In this document: piece after piece, positions 46,254-53,987 of the stretch
How the letters are laid out: every line of letters starts with the position of its first letter
Numbering within the stretch: the first letter of the stretch is position 1
NCBI GenBank assembly: GCA_964596645.1
Contig: CAZQVB010000004.1
Coordinates: 1-64,000, forward strand
Source of the DNA: CAVQEK01 sp964596645
Lineage (GTDB): Bacteria; Bacteroidota; Bacteroidia; Cytophagales; Cyclobacteriaceae
DNA: 64,000 nucleotides
Reading direction: 5' to 3'
The notes under the pieces: model-generated
What the model was told of the DNA's origin: nothing
What the model saw: only the letters and a program-made list of their open reading frames with translations
Databases searched by the model: none
Made by a program: the position numbers and the translations under genes

Positions 46254-46299
46254 CTCACCTTATCATGTTGTTTTTCAGCGGATAAGGTGAGTTTTTTTT
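46254..46299 (+). terminator. terminator after the 45681 gene
   Basis: Arms ctcaccttatc and gataaggtgag, loop about 15 bases, then eight T. Confidence 0.88.
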
Positions 46300-46514
46300 A
46301 TTCGCAAATCAAATTTTCCGGTTTTGCATACAGCATGCATGAGGTTTTTTAATGAAAGAAAATGGCCTTTCCAGCTGCCTGGCTGAAGCATCCGCGCCTT
46401 TTTCAGTTGCCATTTTACCCTGATACTTTACATGTAAGCAATTACCCAAGGGCTGTACTGCTCTTGTGACGTGCTGCCGTAATTTTGGCCATTATAAATT
46501 TTAAAAGAAAAAAC

Positions 46515-47066
46515 ATGAAAAAAGTAATTTGGATGGCGGGAATGGTGGGCATAGTTTTCACATCCCTCTTGTTTACAGGTTGTTCTGAAGACGAAGACGA
46601 AGGAAACAATGCCTTGAATGCATTCAACAACGTGGTAGGGACCTGGTCTTTTGATGACGCAGATTTTGACGTACAAGCCAATGGCAAAAACGTTATTCAA
46701 TTTTTAAAAGATGTTGGCTATACCGATGAAATGATTGCTGAATTCGAAGATGAGATGGCAGGCGGTCTAGCAGAATTTTCTCCCGGCGATGAGGTTCTAT
46801 TTAAAGCTGACAGCACATATCAAACTACGGAATTTGCCACTGAGCAGGGTGAAGAAAATGAGGTATATACGGGCACCTGGGCCATAAGTGCCGATGGAAA
46901 AAAGCTGATCATCGATGGTGATGAGGACGGTGCCTACGATTTGAAAAAACTGACTTCAAATGAATTGACCGTGTCGGTTTCAAATGAGTTTCTATCAGAC
47001 GTGAATAATGATGAGGTCGATGAGACTATTTCCTTCAAGTTAGACTTCACTTATTTGAAAGACTGA
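46515..47066 (+). CDS. lipocalin-like lipoprotein
   Basis: A 183-residue protein from the ATG at 46515; the frame is open to 46485 but the signal begins here (MKKVIWMAGM). Lipobox LLFTGC. The mature part, with NNVVGTWSFDDADFDV, EVYTGTWAISADGKKLIIDG and LTSNELTVSVS, has the two GTW strands of DUF4923/lipocalin_4-like Bacteroidota lipoproteins. The N-terminal linker is strongly acidic (SEDEDEG). The ligand is unknown. Single gene with its own terminator. Confidence 0.82.
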   Translation: MKKVIWMAGMVGIVFTSLLFTGCSEDEDEGNNALNAFNNVVGTWSFDDADFDVQANGKNVIQFLKDVGYTDEMIAEFEDEMAGGLAEFSPGDEVLFKADSTYQTTEFATEQGEENEVYTGTWAISADGKKLIIDGDEDGAYDLKKLTSNELTVSVSNEFLSDVNNDEVDETISFKLDFTYLKD

Positions 47067-47094
47067 TAGCGCGTTCAATCAAAATATTTTATCA

Positions 47095-47127
47095 AGAAAA
47101 AGGGCCGTCCGGCCCTTTTCTTTTTCC
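47095..47127 (+). terminator. terminator after the lipocalin-like gene
   Basis: aaaagggccgtccggcccttttc, a compact GC-rich hairpin with T-rich tail; symmetric enough to work both ways for the convergent repressor gene. Confidence 0.85.
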
Positions 47128-47197
47128 CAATACCAGCACCAGGTCGTACGACAGTCAGACCAGCCACGACCAAACGCTCTCACCTCAAGGCGGCATG

Positions 47198-47971
47198 CTA
47201 CTTTTGCTTGAGCTTGATCACCTCACTTTGCAGGTCGAGCACGATGTCGGCCAGTTTCTTCAGCGACAAATCTTCTTCTGAGGGGTTTGGGAAATCGAGG
47301 CTGATATACGCTTTGGCCTCCCACAACTCCAATATCTCCGACACTGCCACATCATAGGGAGGGTATTTGGTGTTGTCGGATACGAGGCATACTTTACTGT
47401 CATCATCGGCATACTTGTACACCCTCTTGTACACCACGCCTTCACTCTGGCCCACCACTACGTAGGTATCTCCATTTTTCAGATCATCTACCCGCTCTGT
47501 GTACCGGCCAATCACTACGCTGCCACCCCTTAGCGGCAGCATGGAGTCGCCGCTGATCTCAAAAGCACGGTAGGTAGCGCTTTGAGGTAGCATGGGCAAT
47601 TGAAACCTCGGAAGTTCTCCAATATACTCCAGGTCGGCAAACCCGTTGAGATAGCCTGCCGATGCTTTCTGAGGCACCAGCTCGATGTTCTCGCGATTTT
47701 GATGATCGACTGTGATGGACAGCACCTGCAATTTTCTCGATACAGCCGACGGTATATGGCTTTGGCTACTCAATTCGCGGCTGATCAGCTCGTCGACGGA
47801 GACATCGAAGATCTCAGAAAACCGCAAAAGATTCACGATGCGGGGGTCTGCCCTGCCCTCTTCGTAGGCCCCAAGCAGCGAGCGCTTGATCCCCGCCCGC
47901 TCTGCCATTTGCTCCTGGGTGTACCCCAGCCGCTTGCGCAGAAACTTTAGATTTTCGCTTATCAGACTCAT
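47198..47971 (-). CDS. XRE-S24 (CI/LexA-like) transcriptional repressor
   Basis: A 257-residue two-domain regulator. Residues 1-65 form a Cro/CI helix-turn-helix (LRKRLGYTQEQMAERAGIKR, LLGAYEEGRADPRIVNLLRF). Residues about 105-225 form an S24 self-cleaving peptidase: AFEISGDSMLPL has the Ser nucleophile, VVYKRVYKY the Lys, and ASAGYL a probable Ala-Gly cut site. The family answers DNA damage or controls prophage-like genes. No prophage genes are visible. An adjacent 110-residue ORF and a palindrome at 48479 may be its target. Confidence 0.88.
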   Translation of the reverse strand: MSLISENLKFLRKRLGYTQEQMAERAGIKRSLLGAYEEGRADPRIVNLLRFSEIFDVSVDELISRELSSQSHIPSAVSRKLQVLSITVDHQNRENIELVPQKASAGYLNGFADLEYIGELPRFQLPMLPQSATYRAFEISGDSMLPLRGGSVVIGRYTERVDDLKNGDTYVVVGQSEGVVYKRVYKYADDDSKVCLVSDNTKYPPYDVAVSEILELWEAKAYISLDFPNPSEEDLSLKKLADIVLDLQSEVIKLKQK

Positions 47972-48069
47972 ACGTGTGGGTTTAGCAGGTTGTGGTATAT
48001 CAATATTACTATATTTTGATGGATAGAAGGCGCAACGGCTACAGAACTACGCTGTGTCGTGTGCAGCCA

Positions 48070-48375
48070 TCAGCTTCTATAAATGACCATATCCTCTACT
48101 GCGCGGTTGGCCCGGTTGATGGCAAACAAATTGCGCTGATAAAAATGCCCCAGATCCTCCAGATTCTCCAACGTGCCCTTCAGTTGCGTCATCACCTCGC
48201 TGAGCGTCTTGCCGGAATCAACCAACAGGTATCCGTAATAATCTTCCCGTGTAATGCCCCTTGTATAAAACTTCACCTGGCATCGGCCAGACTTCAGCCT
48301 CTTGCTCTCTATTCTCAGTTGTACACCGTCGTATTGACCGCTTAACCAACTACGATTGTTCCGTTCGTTCTTCAT
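48070..48375 (-). CDS. small hypothetical protein
   Basis: A 101-residue frame from the ATG at 48375 (open to 48402 upstream). The sequence is protein-like: SWLSGQYDGVQLRIESKRL, FYTRGITREDYYGYLLVDSG and NLEDLGHFYQRNLFAINRAN. It lies 98 bases upstream of the XRE-S24 repressor on the same strand, so they may be co-transcribed. The function is not recognised. The opposite-strand frame over the same bases is less protein-like, so I favour this one. Confidence 0.5.
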   Translation of the reverse strand: MKNERNNRSWLSGQYDGVQLRIESKRLKSGRCQVKFYTRGITREDYYGYLLVDSGKTLSEVMTQLKGTLENLEDLGHFYQRNLFAINRANRAVEDMVIYRS

Positions 48376-48478
48376 TGCATTCTGTTGATTACATGGCAGC
48401 ACAAAGATTTAACATACTGTATTCCCCCGATTGCACACCGAGTCTGAATTGATCTCAAAAACATTAATGCCAGTATTT

Positions 48479-48503
48479 TTAGTTTTAATGGCCTTAAAAC
48501 TAA
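48479..48503. promoter_or_regulatory. perfect 10-bp-arm palindrome (TTAGTTTTAA-5-TTAAAACTAA)
   Basis: Arms at 48479-48488 and 48494-48503 match exactly. It lies about 104 bases upstream of the small gene that precedes the XRE-S24 repressor. This is a candidate operator. The rest of 48403-48643 shows no gene I can support; a 64-codon frame at 48519 is not convincing. Confidence 0.4.
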
Positions 48504-48643
48504 TGTATAAATTCACACATGCAAAATATAACTAATAATATTAGCCAAGCAGGACTGACTTGCCATTGGGCGGCGGGTGATGGATGTGCAATTGAAATGA
48601 AGACTAATTCTGCTCAAATGATGGCGTACGGTGAAAACCATAC

Positions 48644-48683
48644 AAAAAGGTCTCGTGCCCTGGTAGCAGCGGCACAAGACCTT
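48644..48683 (-). terminator. terminator of the sulfatase gene at 48754
   Basis: On the minus strand aaggtcttgtgcc pairs with ggcacgagacctt around an 11-base loop, followed by TTTTT. Confidence 0.82.
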
Positions 48684-48753
48684 ACGTGTCGGATTGTAAT
48701 ATCAACCGGCTGAATTCAAAAATGCGTCCGGCTTTGCCGTGTCCGGTACAGTG

Positions 48754-50217
48754 CTAGTTATTCGCTGCATCGGCCACCCTTCTGTCCACAAAAAAATCAT
48801 CGCCCCAGTTTTCATGGAGCATGGTGCTCAGCTCCTGTACCTTGTCTTTGTATTCCGGCTTCTCTGCCAGGTTGTCTTCCTCCAGCGGATCGGTGCTGTG
48901 GTCAAAGAGCATGCGCGCCTTCACCTGGTCGTCGGCATTCAGCCATTCGGTGTAGAAGTAGTCGCCGGTGATGATCGTGACGCCGTTGAAATACTTCGAA
49001 ACCACAAAGTCCTTCTTTCTGTCATTACCCTTCATCAAAGGCACAAAGCTACTGCCATCCACGTGCTCGGGTATGGGCAGGTTGCTCAGTTCGCACAGGC
49101 TGGGGTATATGTCGATATACTCCGCCAGCGCATCGGTGCGCTCGCCACCGGTGAGGCCCGGCATCTTCACCATGAGCGGCACATGCAGCGACGATTCGAA
49201 GTTGCAGTGCTTGCACCATAGCTGATGGTCGCCCAGGTTCCAGCCGTGATCGCCCCAGAGCACTACAATGGTGTTGTCGTCGAGGCCCAGCTCCTTGAGC
49301 GACTCAAGCACAAGCCCGATCTGCGCATCTGTGTAGCTCACGCACGCATAGTAGCCATGAATAAGCTCCCTGGCCATTTCTTCGGTTACAGGCCCCTCTT
49401 TAGGCACTTCGGCATAGTGCCGCATCTCCCCAAAGTTGTGAAAAGCATCGCTGGGTATGGTCTCTGGCTGACGGTAATTTTCCGGTAGCGATATGTCTGA
49501 CCGATCGTACATATCCCAGTATTTCGAGGGCGCATTGAAAGGGAGGTGTGGCTTCAGGAAGCCCACGGCGAGGAAAAACGGCTCGCCCTTATGCTTCAAC
49601 TTTTTTAGATCGGCGATGGCTTTCAGCGCTGTGCGCCCGTCTCTATAGGCGCTGTCGGGCACATCGGCATTTTCAAACGGGGCACCGCGCGTTTCACCCT
49701 TTTCCTCTATTGCTATATTCTCAGCCAGCAGATAGTCGCGCGGCGAGCCTTCTGCCTTCGGGTGCCATATCTCGTCCCATGCATCTTTGTCGTCATTGCC
49801 GTGGTGATATATTTTTCCGTTGGAAATGGTGGTGTAGCCGTTGTTTTTAAAGTGCTTCGGTAACGACAACACGCCGGGATAGTCTTCATCCAGCCGCGTG
49901 TCGTAATCAACAAAACGATACCGGCCTGGTCGCACGCCAGACATCAGGCTGGCACGTGACGCACCGCATACCGGCACGTTGCAATATGCCCGGTCGAACA
50001 ACAGGCTCTGAGAAGCCAATATATCCATATTGGGGGACTGTATATGCGACGCCCCGTACACATTCAGCTCCGGCCGAAGGTCGTCTACAGCGATAAATAA
50101 AATATTAGGCCTCGACGTGGTGGAAGCCGCATTTTCGGCCGACTGGGTGCTTGTACAACCGTATGCCAGCAACAGGGTCATGGCGATGGACAAAAAATAT
50201 GCGTGGTGCTTTTTCAT
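48754..50217 (-). CDS. sulfatase, lipoprotein (iduronate-2-sulfatase-like)
   Basis: A 487-residue sulfatase from the ATG at 50217, which gives MKKHHAYFLS and lipobox LLAYGC (Cys21). A longer frame to 50415 only reads backwards through an ssb fragment, so I rejected it. RPNILFIAVDDLRPELNVYG is the first metal block, VCGASRASLMSG is the C-x-A-x-R form of the FGly signature with Cys84, and VGFLKPHLPFNAP and LWGDHGWNLGDHQLWCKH are typical of iduronate/glucuronate sulfatases. It probably removes 2-O sulfate from uronates at the surface. A terminator follows. Its promoter lies beside the first ssb fragment. Confidence 0.92.
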   Translation of the reverse strand: MKKHHAYFLSIAMTLLLAYGCTSTQSAENAASTTSRPNILFIAVDDLRPELNVYGASHIQSPNMDILASQSLLFDRAYCNVPVCGASRASLMSGVRPGRYRFVDYDTRLDEDYPGVLSLPKHFKNNGYTTISNGKIYHHGNDDKDAWDEIWHPKAEGSPRDYLLAENIAIEEKGETRGAPFENADVPDSAYRDGRTALKAIADLKKLKHKGEPFFLAVGFLKPHLPFNAPSKYWDMYDRSDISLPENYRQPETIPSDAFHNFGEMRHYAEVPKEGPVTEEMARELIHGYYACVSYTDAQIGLVLESLKELGLDDNTIVVLWGDHGWNLGDHQLWCKHCNFESSLHVPLMVKMPGLTGGERTDALAEYIDIYPSLCELSNLPIPEHVDGSSFVPLMKGNDRKKDFVVSKYFNGVTIITGDYFYTEWLNADDQVKARMLFDHSTDPLEEDNLAEKPEYKDKVQELSTMLHENWGDDFFVDRRVADAANN

Positions 50218-50355
50218 GTTTGGGCTTTCTGTTATTGATAGAAATATAGGTTGTGTAAATCTAATATTTACTGTGTTCAAAAGCGATTTCTGTGCTGTCG
50301 TGGCTTGGTGATTGGTGGGCAATTTTAAAAACCAGGTATCCCTTACGTTCAGAAC

Positions 50356-50545
50356 TAGGGTGTAGGTTGCGTGGCACAATCTGGTGATATGGGGCAAATC
50401 GGCCAACGTAGCCAAAAAATACCTGAAGAAAGGAAGTGAGATAGCTGTAGTAAAATCACCTACCGCATGTACGGACAGAAGGATGGTGTGAAGCGCTAAA
50501 CTACCGTAATATTGTTGAATGTCCCTGCTAGCTACTGGCGGGAAA
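50356..50545 (+). pseudogene. ssb fragment 1 (3' half, frameshifted)
   Basis: Matches the intact ssb at 54118 from its WHNLVIWGKSA region onward: tggcacaatctggtgat, ggcaaatcggcc and aaatacctgaagaa are shared. A four-base loss after gagatagctgta shifts the frame, and an in-frame TAA follows. The 5' half is absent. It sits upstream of the sulfatase promoter and to the left of the parDE module. First of four ssb copies in this stretch. Confidence 0.85.
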
Positions 50546-50557
50546 TATTACCGTAGT
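50502..50557. repeat. stem-loop with ~15-base arms at the end of ssb fragment 1
   Basis: aactaccgtaatatt on the left and aatattaccgtagtt on the right pair with one mismatch; loop about 30 bases. The left arm derives from decayed ssb sequence. It could be a terminator-like or recombination-linked structure. It does not fit the integron attC consensus. Confidence 0.5.
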
Positions 50558-50649
50558 TCCGGTCAAAATCAGATCAGTTTTATAATTAAAAATTATTTTC
50601 TAAATCCGAGAAACCCCTCTGACTGCTCGCTGTTGCTATGTGAGATGCT

Positions 50650-50946
50650 TTATTCATTTATTCTCCTTTGAAGATCCATTCTTTGGTGAAGAATTCTTAT
50701 TACTTCAATCATACCTTGATTGTCAATTTTATAGAAAATTATGTGTGATTTTATATTAATACCCCAATAGTCCTTTCGTACGTGATTGTAATTCTTTCCA
50801 AGATCAGGTTTTTGACAGATATCATTGATTTTGTCAATAATTAGATTGTAGTATCGATCCGCTTGTTCAAGTAACCAATTATATAAAGTAAATTCCCAAA
50901 TGTTAATTAAATCGGATTGCGCCTTTGACGAAAGTTTATATTGCAT
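50650..50946 (-). CDS. parE: ParE/RelE-family toxin
   Basis: A 98-residue toxin from the ATG at 50946. YKLSSKAQSDLINIWEFTLYNW is the ParE opening, and YYNLIIDKINDICQKPDLGKN, YWGINIKSHIIFYKIDN and IEVIRILHQRMDLQRRI complete the fold. ParE poisons gyrase; RelE-like members cut mRNA. The start ATG overlaps the antitoxin stop (TGATG), so the two are coupled. The frame is intact. First TA module of the ssb-linked array, leftward. Confidence 0.9.
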   Translation of the reverse strand: MQYKLSSKAQSDLINIWEFTLYNWLLEQADRYYNLIIDKINDICQKPDLGKNYNHVRKDYWGINIKSHIIFYKIDNQGMIEVIRILHQRMDLQRRINE

Positions 50947-51191
50947 CAACGCTTATGTCTTAAGTGTAATTCCTCAAGAAGAAGTTCCGGATCAAAATCT
51001 TGAACAAACCCACTTTCTTCTCCATCAATTAAGGCTTTTGTTAGTAAACTCTTTTTTCTTTCCTCCTCTTCTAGAAGTCGAAGTCCCGCCCTAATTACTT
51101 CACTTGCAGAATTAAACTGACCACTCTTGACGCTTTTGGAAATAAATGTTTCAAAGTGGTCTCCTAATGCTATTGATGTATTTTTCCCCAT
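50946..51191 (-). CDS. parD: ParD/CopG-family antitoxin
   Basis: An 81-residue antitoxin; the ATG at 51191 (MGKNTSIALGDHFE) is the family start. The ribbon-helix-helix is KNTSIALGDHFETFISKSV and NSASEVIRAGLRLLEEEE. The C-terminal part (DPELLLEELHLRHKR) binds the toxin. The longer frame to 51275 has no support. A palindrome just upstream of the start is probably its operator. Confidence 0.9.
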   Translation of the reverse strand: MGKNTSIALGDHFETFISKSVKSGQFNSASEVIRAGLRLLEEEERKKSLLTKALIDGEESGFVQDFDPELLLEELHLRHKR

Positions 51192-51211
51192 TGCTTTATT
51201 TTTTTCCAAAG

Positions 51212-51228
51212 TTACCAAATATTGGTAA
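51212..51228. promoter_or_regulatory. palindromic operator candidate of parDE
   Basis: TTACCAAATATTGGTAA, nearly perfect palindrome, 20 bases upstream of the parD start, where autoregulating antitoxins of this family bind. Confidence 0.55.
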
Positions 51229-51333
51229 TAGTTAAAAGCTACCATATAACCCACACTACAACCACATAATGCCAATTATAATTGATATCTGCCATATCTG
51301 GCTAGTTTTAAGCGATTCTTGAGTTCAGAAATA

Positions 51334-51753
51334 GAAAAAAAAGTGCAACTGATCGATCACCTAAATATAAAGCCAGAAATCAAAATCGTCAGTTCAGGCA
51401 AGTAACTGGCGAAGCTTTCACTGGCTACCTCTGAGCAATACTAAGATGCGGAAGGCATAAAAGTGTCGGAGACGCAGTGGCAGAATCGGATGTTCTGGGG
51501 CAAATCGGCCGACGTGGCCGAAAANNNNNNNNNNNNNNNNNNNNNNNNNNNNNNNNNNNNNNNNNNNNNNNNNNNNNNNNNNNNNNNNNNNNNNNNNNNN
51601 NNNNNNNNNNNNNNNNNNNNNNNNATACCTGAAGAAGGGAATTGAGATAGCTGTAGATGGTAAAATCACCTACCGCACGAAAGTATTGAGAAACGCTACG
51701 CCACATAAAAATTTGTAAACAACTTTCTAATGCTTAGTAAAAAAAATTGACGC
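51334..51753 (+). pseudogene. ssb pseudogene 2, with two stops and a scaffold gap
   Basis: Covers ssb from the VQLI-type first strand (gtgcaactgatcgatcacc) to the decayed end near ttgacgc. In the frame of the intact gene a TAA replaces a Lys codon in SSGK-LAKL, and another follows SEQY. The 100-N run at 51525-51624 falls between gccgaaaa and atacctg, bases that are contiguous in the other copies. The part after the gap looks identical to copy 3. The 3' end is more degraded than the centre. Confidence 0.87.
51525..51624. other. 100-N scaffold gap inside ssb pseudogene 2
   Basis: Placeholder-length gap at a point where the homologous copies have no extra bases. It is either a zero-length join or, more interestingly, hides one or more extra repeat units. 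Confidence 0.95.
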
Positions 51754-51885
51754 ACATAAGAATGAAAGATGCGCCGGATTTGCCACTCACCATGTGGACC
51801 TCGCCTGAGCGCTGCGCCCTACACGTGGTAACAAGACTGCCGAGGCCAACATCGCAACTGAACGTTTAATAAAGGATAGATATAA
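51754..51885 (+). repeat. duplicated ssb 3' flank, copy 2
   Basis: Diverged similarity to the bases after the intact ssb (54457-54600): atgcgccgg, then catcgcaac followed by a-t rich gtttatt/gtttaat. This shows that the duplicated segment reaches beyond the ssb stop. No gene lies in the rest of the stretch to 52026. Confidence 0.5.
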
Positions 51886-52026
51886 CGCTGCAGTATGAAG
51901 AGTAGCGGAAAGCATTATCAAAATATAAAGTACAAAACAGCCAAATCACAGAAATGCAGGGCTTCAAGGAAGCAGAATATCGTTCTGAACTAACCCTGCC
52001 GTGATCATATACTGAATATTGCGGTA

Positions 52027-52379
52027 TTATTCTTGTTCGATTAAACCTTCGTTACTGAGTTCTATAAAACTACTTCTGTCCAAAGCATTCGTAATGATCA
52101 AAATGTTATTTCTAGATAAGTTAAACAAATGCCTGTTTTTCAAATTTCCAGTTGTAATTAGAAATAGCATCTTAGGTTTTCCTGAGGTCATATAGGAGTG
52201 GTAAAAGTCAAAATCTTTGGTTACTACCATAAGGTTTTCACGATCAGCAAATTTTGCTATCTCTACATCGGGTGTTTCATCCCCATTTGGTAGTTCATTG
52301 ACATGCATGGATTTTAGTCCAAGTTGATTCAGTATTTCACAAGCTTTTCTGGAAGTTGAGCATCCAAAATCAGCTTCAT
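52027..52379 (-). pseudogene. frameshifted DUF5615 (PIN-like) toxin gene
   Basis: The ATG at 52379 overlaps the antitoxin stop (ATGA) and opens MKLILDAQLPEKLVKY, the DUF5615 start. The frame then stops (TGA). The rest of the family sequence continues in the next frame: NQLGLKSMHVNELPNGDETPD, VVTKDFDFYHSY and LFLITTGNLKN to the stop at 52027. One base is missing near 52331 (expected KYLNQL). A 93-residue ORF from 52308 is only the second part. The toxin is therefore probably dead, while its antitoxin frame is open. Confidence 0.82.
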
Positions 52380-52612
52380 ACCGAAATTCTAGTATAGCTC
52401 GAATATTTTGTTACTTTCGTTGCGTAGGCTAAACAGGCCAAAATATCTTCTTCTTCCAGATTAGGATAATCTTCCAATATTTCAGCATGAGTTGATCCTG
52501 CTGACAAAAGGTCGAGAATCAAATCCACGGTGTACCGCTTATTCCTAATCGTGGGTTTTCCGTGACATATTTCGGGGTTTACTGTGATTCTATTTATAAG
52601 TGGGTTTTCCAT
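52376..52612 (-). CDS. DUF433 family antitoxin
   Basis: A 78-residue protein. INRITVNPEICHGKPTIR is the DUF433 signature, followed by a winged or simple HTH-like part (TVDLILDLLSAGSTHAEILED, LEEEDILACLAYATK). DUF433 proteins pair with DUF5615 toxins, as here with a 4-base ATGA overlap. Its start is only about 40 bases from the third ssb copy, on the other strand. The frame is intact. Confidence 0.87.
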   Translation of the reverse strand: MENPLINRITVNPEICHGKPTIRNKRYTVDLILDLLSAGSTHAEILEDYPNLEEEDILACLAYATKVTKYSSYTRISV

Positions 52613-52649
52613 GTTTCAAATTTAAAATATTCAAATCATTCGTTCATCC

Positions 52650-52968
52650 CTATGGAGCCCAATTGGTCCTGGGTGTAGATCCTGATATCAAAGTCTTTAG
52701 CTCAGGCGAGAAACTGGCGAAGCTTTCACTGGCTACCTCTGAGCAATACAAAGATGCGGAAGGCAAAAAAGTGTCGGAGACGCACTGGCACAATCTGGTG
52801 ATCTGGGGCAAATCGGCCGACGTGGCCGAAAAATACCTGAAGAAGGGAATTGAGATAGCTGTAGATGGTAAAATCACCTACCGCACGTACGAACTGAAGG
52901 ATGACGAGAGGCGCTATGCCACCAAAATATTGGTCGTGGACTTCCTGATGCTTGGCAAGAAAAATTGA
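52650..52968 (+). pseudogene. ssb copy 3, 5'-truncated
   Basis: Close to the intact ssb from LGVDPDIKVFSSGEKLAKLSL to FLMLGKKN. The first residues (MNNLKNKV) are lost and six bases are deleted around the first strand. The frame is open leftward to 52600, but that start lies in the antitoxin start on the other strand and gives unrelated residues. A truncated protein might still be made, so its status is not certain. Its stop is 24 bases from the stop of higA2. Confidence 0.8.
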
Positions 52969-52992
52969 TGCCCAATGTGATTAAAGCCATTC

Positions 52993-53361
52993 TCATTTCG
53001 TCAATCGGTAGTCTTTCACGAGCAAGCCGGCTGATAAATTGAGCCTGGCTGCAAGGTTTCTAATCATGTCTACAGTCAATTTCCTTTTCCTATTCAGAAT
53101 CTCGGATACCCGGCTTTTTCCACCAATTTCCTTTATAAGATCAATTTGCTTCAAATGCATTTCTTCCATTCGTATTTTTATGGCTTCAATTGGGTCTGGA
53201 GCTTCGATCGGGTAGCGCTTCTTTTCGTACTCATCAATCAAAACTCCCAACACGTCTGCTTCATCGCTTTCAGATGTTCCATATTTTGCATCAAATATTA
53301 TCTCAAGCCTGTCAAGAGCTTCCTGATAGTCTGTTTCAGTTTTTATAGGTTTAATATTCAT
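52993..53361 (-). CDS. higA: HigA-type antitoxin (second locus)
   Basis: A 122-residue antitoxin. The N-terminal part (PIKTETDYQEALDRLEIIFDAK) is the long helix typical of HigA partners of HigB toxins. The HTH is HLKQIDLIKEIGGKSRVSEILN, then RKLTVDMIRNLAARLNL. It lies 12 bases downstream of higB, toxin first, as usual for hig operons. The frame is intact. Third TA module of the array. Confidence 0.92.
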   Translation of the reverse strand: MNIKPIKTETDYQEALDRLEIIFDAKYGTSESDEADVLGVLIDEYEKKRYPIEAPDPIEAIKIRMEEMHLKQIDLIKEIGGKSRVSEILNRKRKLTVDMIRNLAARLNLSAGLLVKDYRLTK

Positions 53362-53373
53362 TCTTCATATTCT

Positions 53374-53670
53374 TTAAATCGTGTTAGCATCGATTTGATC
53401 ATATTCTGCATGAGTTCCGATGAAGCGTATAAATATCCACTGCTTTTCAAAGTTGAACTTGGTTACCAGTCTGTATGAATTTCCTTTCATATTGAAAATC
53501 ACTCTGCTGTCTTTCAATATAGACGCATTGGCATAAGTGTTTTTGACATCATTGGGATCTTTCCAGTCACAACTCATAGCGGTATCATACCAAGTTTTTA
53601 GGTATTGTTCAACATCAGCGTGCTTTTCCCAATATTTCCTTAAGTTACTTTTTGCAAATATCCTTTCCAC
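53374..53670 (-). CDS. higB: HigB-family mRNA interferase toxin
   Basis: A 98-residue toxin starting with GTG at 53670. The family phrases are SNLRKYWEKHADVEQYLKTW, DPNDVKNTYANASIL, VIFNMKGNSYRLVTKF and IRFIGTHAEYDQID, which are characteristic of the HigB toxin that cuts mRNA on the ribosome. The frame is full length, unlike the RelE-fold HigB at 30 kb, which is a different family. An inverted repeat upstream is a candidate operator. Confidence 0.92.
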   Translation of the reverse strand: MERIFAKSNLRKYWEKHADVEQYLKTWYDTAMSCDWKDPNDVKNTYANASILKDSRVIFNMKGNSYRLVTKFNFEKQWIFIRFIGTHAEYDQIDANTI

Positions 53671-53681
53671 TTATTTCTGTT

Positions 53682-53721
53682 GTTCCCAAGCCAAGATAAT
53701 AAATGTTCTTGATTTGGGAAC
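53682..53721. promoter_or_regulatory. inverted repeat GTTCCCAA...TTGGGAAC upstream of higBA
   Basis: Perfect 8-base arms, 24-base spacer, starting 12 bases before the higB start. The location suits autoregulation by HigA. Confidence 0.5.
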
Positions 53722-53987
53722 TTTTGACACGGAAAAACAGTCTGAAATACGTTTTTCATTACCATATCCGCCGCTCGTGGCGAGCTGCCTGGCGCAATTG
53801 GATGGTCACCGTGGCTCCATTATTCAATTAACCCTGTTCGACACCGTTAATTAGTAGCCCCTGCTATACGCCAATACAGATATACCACCAGCACTTGATG
53901 AATCACGCGCGGCTAAAACTGAATTATTTCACTTTTTCCTCTTTAAACAATTCTTTACAAAACCTGCATTCGGCGCTACTAAGGCTT

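Noticed and set aside
48519..48713. 64-codon rightward frame
   Set aside because: Overlaps the sulfatase terminator hairpin and shows no recognisable domain.
50218..50415. N-terminal extension of the third sulfatase
   Set aside because: It reads the ssb fragment backwards and lies before a perfect lipoprotein signal that starts at 50217.
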